Shown: positions 42,340 to 43,392 of the stretch, piece by piece
Layout of the letters: each line of letters opens with the position of its first letter
Numbering within the stretch: the first letter of the stretch is position 1
DNA from: Geobacteraceae bacterium
Lineage (GTDB): Bacteria > Desulfobacterota > Desulfuromonadia > Geobacterales > Pseudopelobacteraceae
Assembly: GCA_025355325.1 (NCBI GenBank)
Contig: JANXZX010000185.1
Location: forward strand, 1 to 43,392
Length of the DNA stretch: 43,392 nt
Direction of reading: 5' to 3'
Translations under genes and position numbers: made by a program
The notes under the pieces: model-generated
What the model saw: the letters and a program-made list of their open reading frames with translations, nothing else
Databases searched by the model: none
What the model was told of the DNA's origin: nothing

Positions 42340-43074
42340 TCAGGGGGATGGCTGGCATCGGATGTTGATATGGGTGGCCGTTTCCCGCTCCAGCAGGCAG
42401 CCGGTGCGCAGGTCGGTATCTTCGGCGGCGTTGACGAGGCGTTTGGCGGCGGCGACGGCCGCCTGTGGATGGCCAGCTATCCGTTCAGCGTATGCTGATA
42501 CCTGTATCCAGAAATCCTGTTCGGAGTAAACCCTGTCCACCAGTCCCATCCGCAGCGCTTCCGCTGCACTGTATATTTCCGATGTCATGAAAATTTCACG
42601 GGCAAAGTTCTTGCCGACAATGTGAGGTAGTTTGTGGGTACCGCAGAAGCCGGTGATGATGCCGAGCTTTGCCCCGGAATGCCCGATGCGCAGACCTTCC
42701 GTGGCAATGCGGATGTCGCACGACATCGCCAGATCACAGCCTCCTCCCATAGTTATGCCGTTCAGTGCGCCGATGACCGGTTTGGGACAGGACTCGATCT
42801 GGCTGAACAATGATTGTCCGAGTTCGGCAAAGTGGAAGGCGTCAGACGGCGAAAAATGCACCATCTGGCCGATGTCGGCACCGACAGCGAAGGATTCCCC
42901 CGGATAGCCGCTGAGAACGATGACGTGCGCCAGTGCGTCCTCCTCAAGTTGGGCGAAGGCGCGTTTCAGTTCGCGAATCGTGGTGATGGAGAGCTTGTTG
43001 AAACGTGAACCGGCGTCGAGAAAAATATAACCGACCCGGTTCACGACTTCTATGCGGAGCTTTTTGTATGGCAT
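42340..43074 (-). CDS. Enoyl-CoA hydratase/isomerase (crotonase) family protein
   Basis: The 244-residue product has the crotonase fold: VGADIGQMV forms the first oxyanion-hole region and GALNGITMGGGCDLAMSCDI the second. The two catalytic glutamates of true enoyl-CoA hydratases are not seen: the first position is D in GGGCDLAM, and the second is not E in SGAKLGIITGF. The enzyme may therefore catalyse another crotonase-type reaction on an acyl-CoA. It overlaps the methylmalonyl-CoA mutase B12 subunit gene by one base, so the two belong to one operon. Confidence 0.85.
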   Translation of the reverse strand: MPYKKLRIEVVNRVGYIFLDAGSRFNKLSITTIRELKRAFAQLEEDALAHVIVLSGYPGESFAVGADIGQMVHFSPSDAFHFAELGQSLFSQIESCPKPVIGALNGITMGGGCDLAMSCDIRIATEGLRIGHSGAKLGIITGFCGTHKLPHIVGKNFAREIFMTSEIYSAAEALRMGLVDRVYSEQDFWIQVSAYAERIAGHPQAAVAAAKRLVNAAEDTDLRTGCLLERETATHINIRCQPSP

Positions 43075-43392
43075 CAGGCCCGTGGCTGGACGTTGTTTTT
43101 TACCCAGGCGACGATATCTTCAGTTGAAGTACCGGGGGTGAACACTTCACAGATTCCGGCGGCTTTCAGGCCCGGAATGTCGTCTTCGGGAATGACGCCG
43201 CCGCCGAATACCTTGATGTCATCGACCCCTTTTTCCTTGAAGAGTTGTGTGACTTTCGGCAGCAGGGTGTTGTGGGCGCCGGACAAAATTGACAGACCGA
43301 CACAATCCACATCTTCCTGAATGGCGGCTGAGACGATCTGCTCGGGTGTTTGATGCAGGCCGGTGTAGATTACTTCGAAACCGGCGTCGCGG
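43074..43392 (-). CDS. Methylmalonyl-CoA mutase B12-binding subunit/domain (5' end outside window)
   Basis: The frame runs from the window edge to a stop at 43074-43076. The visible protein starts [20 protein letters not shown], then the GLSILSGAH segment and the [11 protein letters not shown] loop, and ends [17 protein letters not shown]. This is the C-terminal B12-binding Rossmann domain of methylmalonyl-CoA mutase; the DxHxxG cobalt ligand motif would lie just outside the window. It may be a small stand-alone subunit or the end of a fused mutase. The mutase converts methylmalonyl-CoA and succinyl-CoA. MeaB is at 12720. Confidence 0.9.
   Translation of the reverse strand, partial: RDAGFEVIYTGLHQTPEQIVSAAIQEDVDCVGLSILSGAHNTLLPKVTQLFKEKGVDDIKVFGGGVIPEDDIPGLKAAGICEVFTPGTSTEDIVAWVKNNVQPRA

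Noticed and set aside
1-43392. CRISPR arrays, insertion sequences, phage genes or tRNA-linked integration
   Set aside because: I saw no regularly spaced repeats, transposase or integrase reading frames, and no tRNA. The only large repeats are the fdnG and hldD duplicates.

Overview
The window looks like chromosome of a Geobacter-type member of the Desulfuromonadia (Geobacterales). Pointers are the multihaem c-type cytochromes, a membrane-bound periplasmic formate dehydrogenase, a cobalamin-riboswitch cobalt uptake operon, methylmalonyl-CoA mutase parts, and a Cache-type chemoreceptor beside PAS-rich sensor kinases. This assignment is inferred from gene content and protein style; no database was searched.

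Layout. 1-5612 is housekeeping: the 3' end of a 5S rRNA, then prmA-rsmE, a zinc-ribbon protein, mutL-miaA-hfq. 5628-8047 holds an AI-2E family membrane protein and a DUF512 radical-SAM-like protein. 8072-12639 carries cheW, an exported unknown, a TPR membrane protein, a LysM lytic transglycosylase, and a YtxH/DUF948 pair. meaB follows on the minus strand. 13677-20403 is a formate dehydrogenase operon (fdnG-fdnH-fdnI-fdhE-mobA) preceded by a molybdenum-cofactor (Moco) riboswitch. 20459-21494 is a scrambled duplicate: a 5'-truncated, internally deleted copy of the heptose epimerase gene joined to a truncated copy of the fdnG promoter and start that lacks the riboswitch. After it come a truncated FN3 protein and an octahaem cytochrome with HEAT and TPR repeats. 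24696-29759 (minus strand) is hldD-cbiO-cbiQ-cbiN-cbiM behind a cobalamin riboswitch with a terminator, plus a separate NikMN-type permease with a candidate NikR operator. 30023-32754 holds tungstate-type ABC genes without a binding protein, a sirtuin and two tiny proteins. A small tetrahaem cytochrome, a YkgJ-type protein and a frameshifted repeat protein (33897-35368) follow. 35488-42289 is sulfur transport plus signalling: YeeE/YedE transporter, TusA-like protein, hybrid histidine kinase, a lone receiver, a receiver-less CheB and a chemoreceptor, with two decayed histidine-kinase fragments in the gaps. The window ends in a crotonase-family gene and the B12-binding part of a methylmalonyl-CoA mutase.

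How it fits together. Much of the window concerns metal cofactors: Mo/W for formate dehydrogenase (riboswitch, MobA, FdhE, Tup-type ABC) and Co/Ni uptake for B12 (CbiMNQO, NikMN), which supports the methylmalonyl-CoA mutase and MeaB encoded here.

The most interesting points are: the chimeric duplication with identifiable microhomology junctions and precise loss of the riboswitch; hldD translationally coupled into a B12-repressed cobalt operon; the frameshifted four-repeat exported protein; the split CheB; and two previously coding histidine-kinase remnants. I did not find a convincing wholly new defence or mobile system.
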